Origin: an uncultured Alphaproteobacteria bacterium
GTDB lineage: Bacteria; Pseudomonadota; Alphaproteobacteria; RF32; CAG-239
Direction: 5' to 3'
Assembly: GCA_944393175.1 (NCBI GenBank)
Contig: CALXZH010000035.1
Location: 52,250-116,249, forward strand
Length of the DNA stretch: 64,000 bases
In this document: positions 63,961-64,000 of the stretch, one piece after another
Position numbering within the stretch: the first letter of the stretch is position 1
Layout of the letters: the number at the start of each line of letters is the position of its first letter
The notes under the pieces: generated by a model
Told to the model about the DNA's origin: nothing
Database searches by the model: none
Seen by the model: the letters and a program-made list of their open reading frames with translations, nothing else
Program-made: the position numbers and the translations under genes

Positions 63961-64000
63961 CGGTCTGACAGGGCGAAGATTACTTGCTACCCGTAAACGG
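63904..64000 (-). ncRNA. Possible 3' part of a structured RNA
   Basis: On the minus strand the window end carries several short hairpins (for example CGCCCTTAAGGCG, GGGTTATACCC) leading into the perfect terminator at 63872-63903. This looks like the 3' end of a structured small RNA such as 6S RNA, but no family signature is decisive and its 5' part is outside the window. Confidence 0.3.

Overview
The window is AT-rich bacterial DNA with the marks of an alphaproteobacterium. These are a circularly permuted (two-piece) tmRNA whose tag reads ANDNNVAPVALAA, an alphaproteobacterial-type SspB next to it, a CcrM cell-cycle methyltransferase beside rnhB, a BamF/DUF3035 lipoprotein beside lspA, the rpoD-dnaG-yqeY macromolecular-synthesis cluster, and flgB-flgC-fliE. 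Low GC, many lineage-specific orphan genes and small exported Cys-rich proteins suggest a host-associated, uncultured-type lineage; that last step is inference.

Layout: 1-1.75 kb, tail of a sugar transporter, a lipoprotein and an orphan. 1.99-3.61 kb, a very AT-rich type II restriction-modification pair of the EcoRV family next to a tRNA-Ser patchwork (3.83-4.32 kb). 4.39-13.6 kb, minus-strand housekeeping: DNA glycosylase, mutL, pgi, an M16 peptidase pair, bamF, lspA, mgtE. 13.8-15.6 kb, tRNA-Leu and flagellar rod genes with a divergent FlhB-like gene. 15.7-17.3 kb, two orphans sharing a promoter/leader. 17.3-27.5 kb, an RsmB-like methyltransferase, pmbA/tldD, rlmE, two Ppx/GppA paralogues, ccrM, rnhB, a DUF1796 gene and queH. 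27.7-31 kb, an AT-rich plus-strand cluster of membrane proteins, a small protein and an ankyrin protein. 31-36.3 kb, an MFS transporter, a zincin-like protein, tRNA-Ile2, twin alpha/beta hydrolases with a Cys nucleophile, and DUF1847. 36.4-41 kb, rpoD, dnaG, yqeY. 41-46 kb, an Lnb-like membrane protein, DUF3015, greA, trxB and a Cys-rich metallothionein-like gene. 46-46.7 kb, repeats plus tRNA-Arg and tRNA-Pro. 46.7-54.4 kb, radC, map, a degenerate SfsA, RNase J, TspO, alaS. 54.4-61.1 kb, Cys-rich exported proteins, an LtaS-like/PAP2/polyprenol-kinase-like envelope group and three orphans. 61.1-64 kb, DHFR, an orphan, tmRNA, sspB, an RHH protein, and possibly the 3' end of a minus-strand structured RNA.

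How parts work together: tmRNA adds a tag ending in ALAA to stalled nascent proteins, and the next gene, sspB, encodes the adaptor that hands tagged proteins to ClpXP. CcrM (GANTC) and the EcoRV-type methylase (predicted GATATC) would give two adenine-methylation patterns. The LtaS-like transferase would release diacylglycerol, which a neighbouring kinase-like protein could recycle. Most remarkable items: the EcoRV-type system, the ssrA-sspB linkage, the metallothionein-like protein behind trxB, the twin Cys-nucleophile hydrolases, the shared SD-less leaders of orphan genes, and the ankyrin/membrane cluster.
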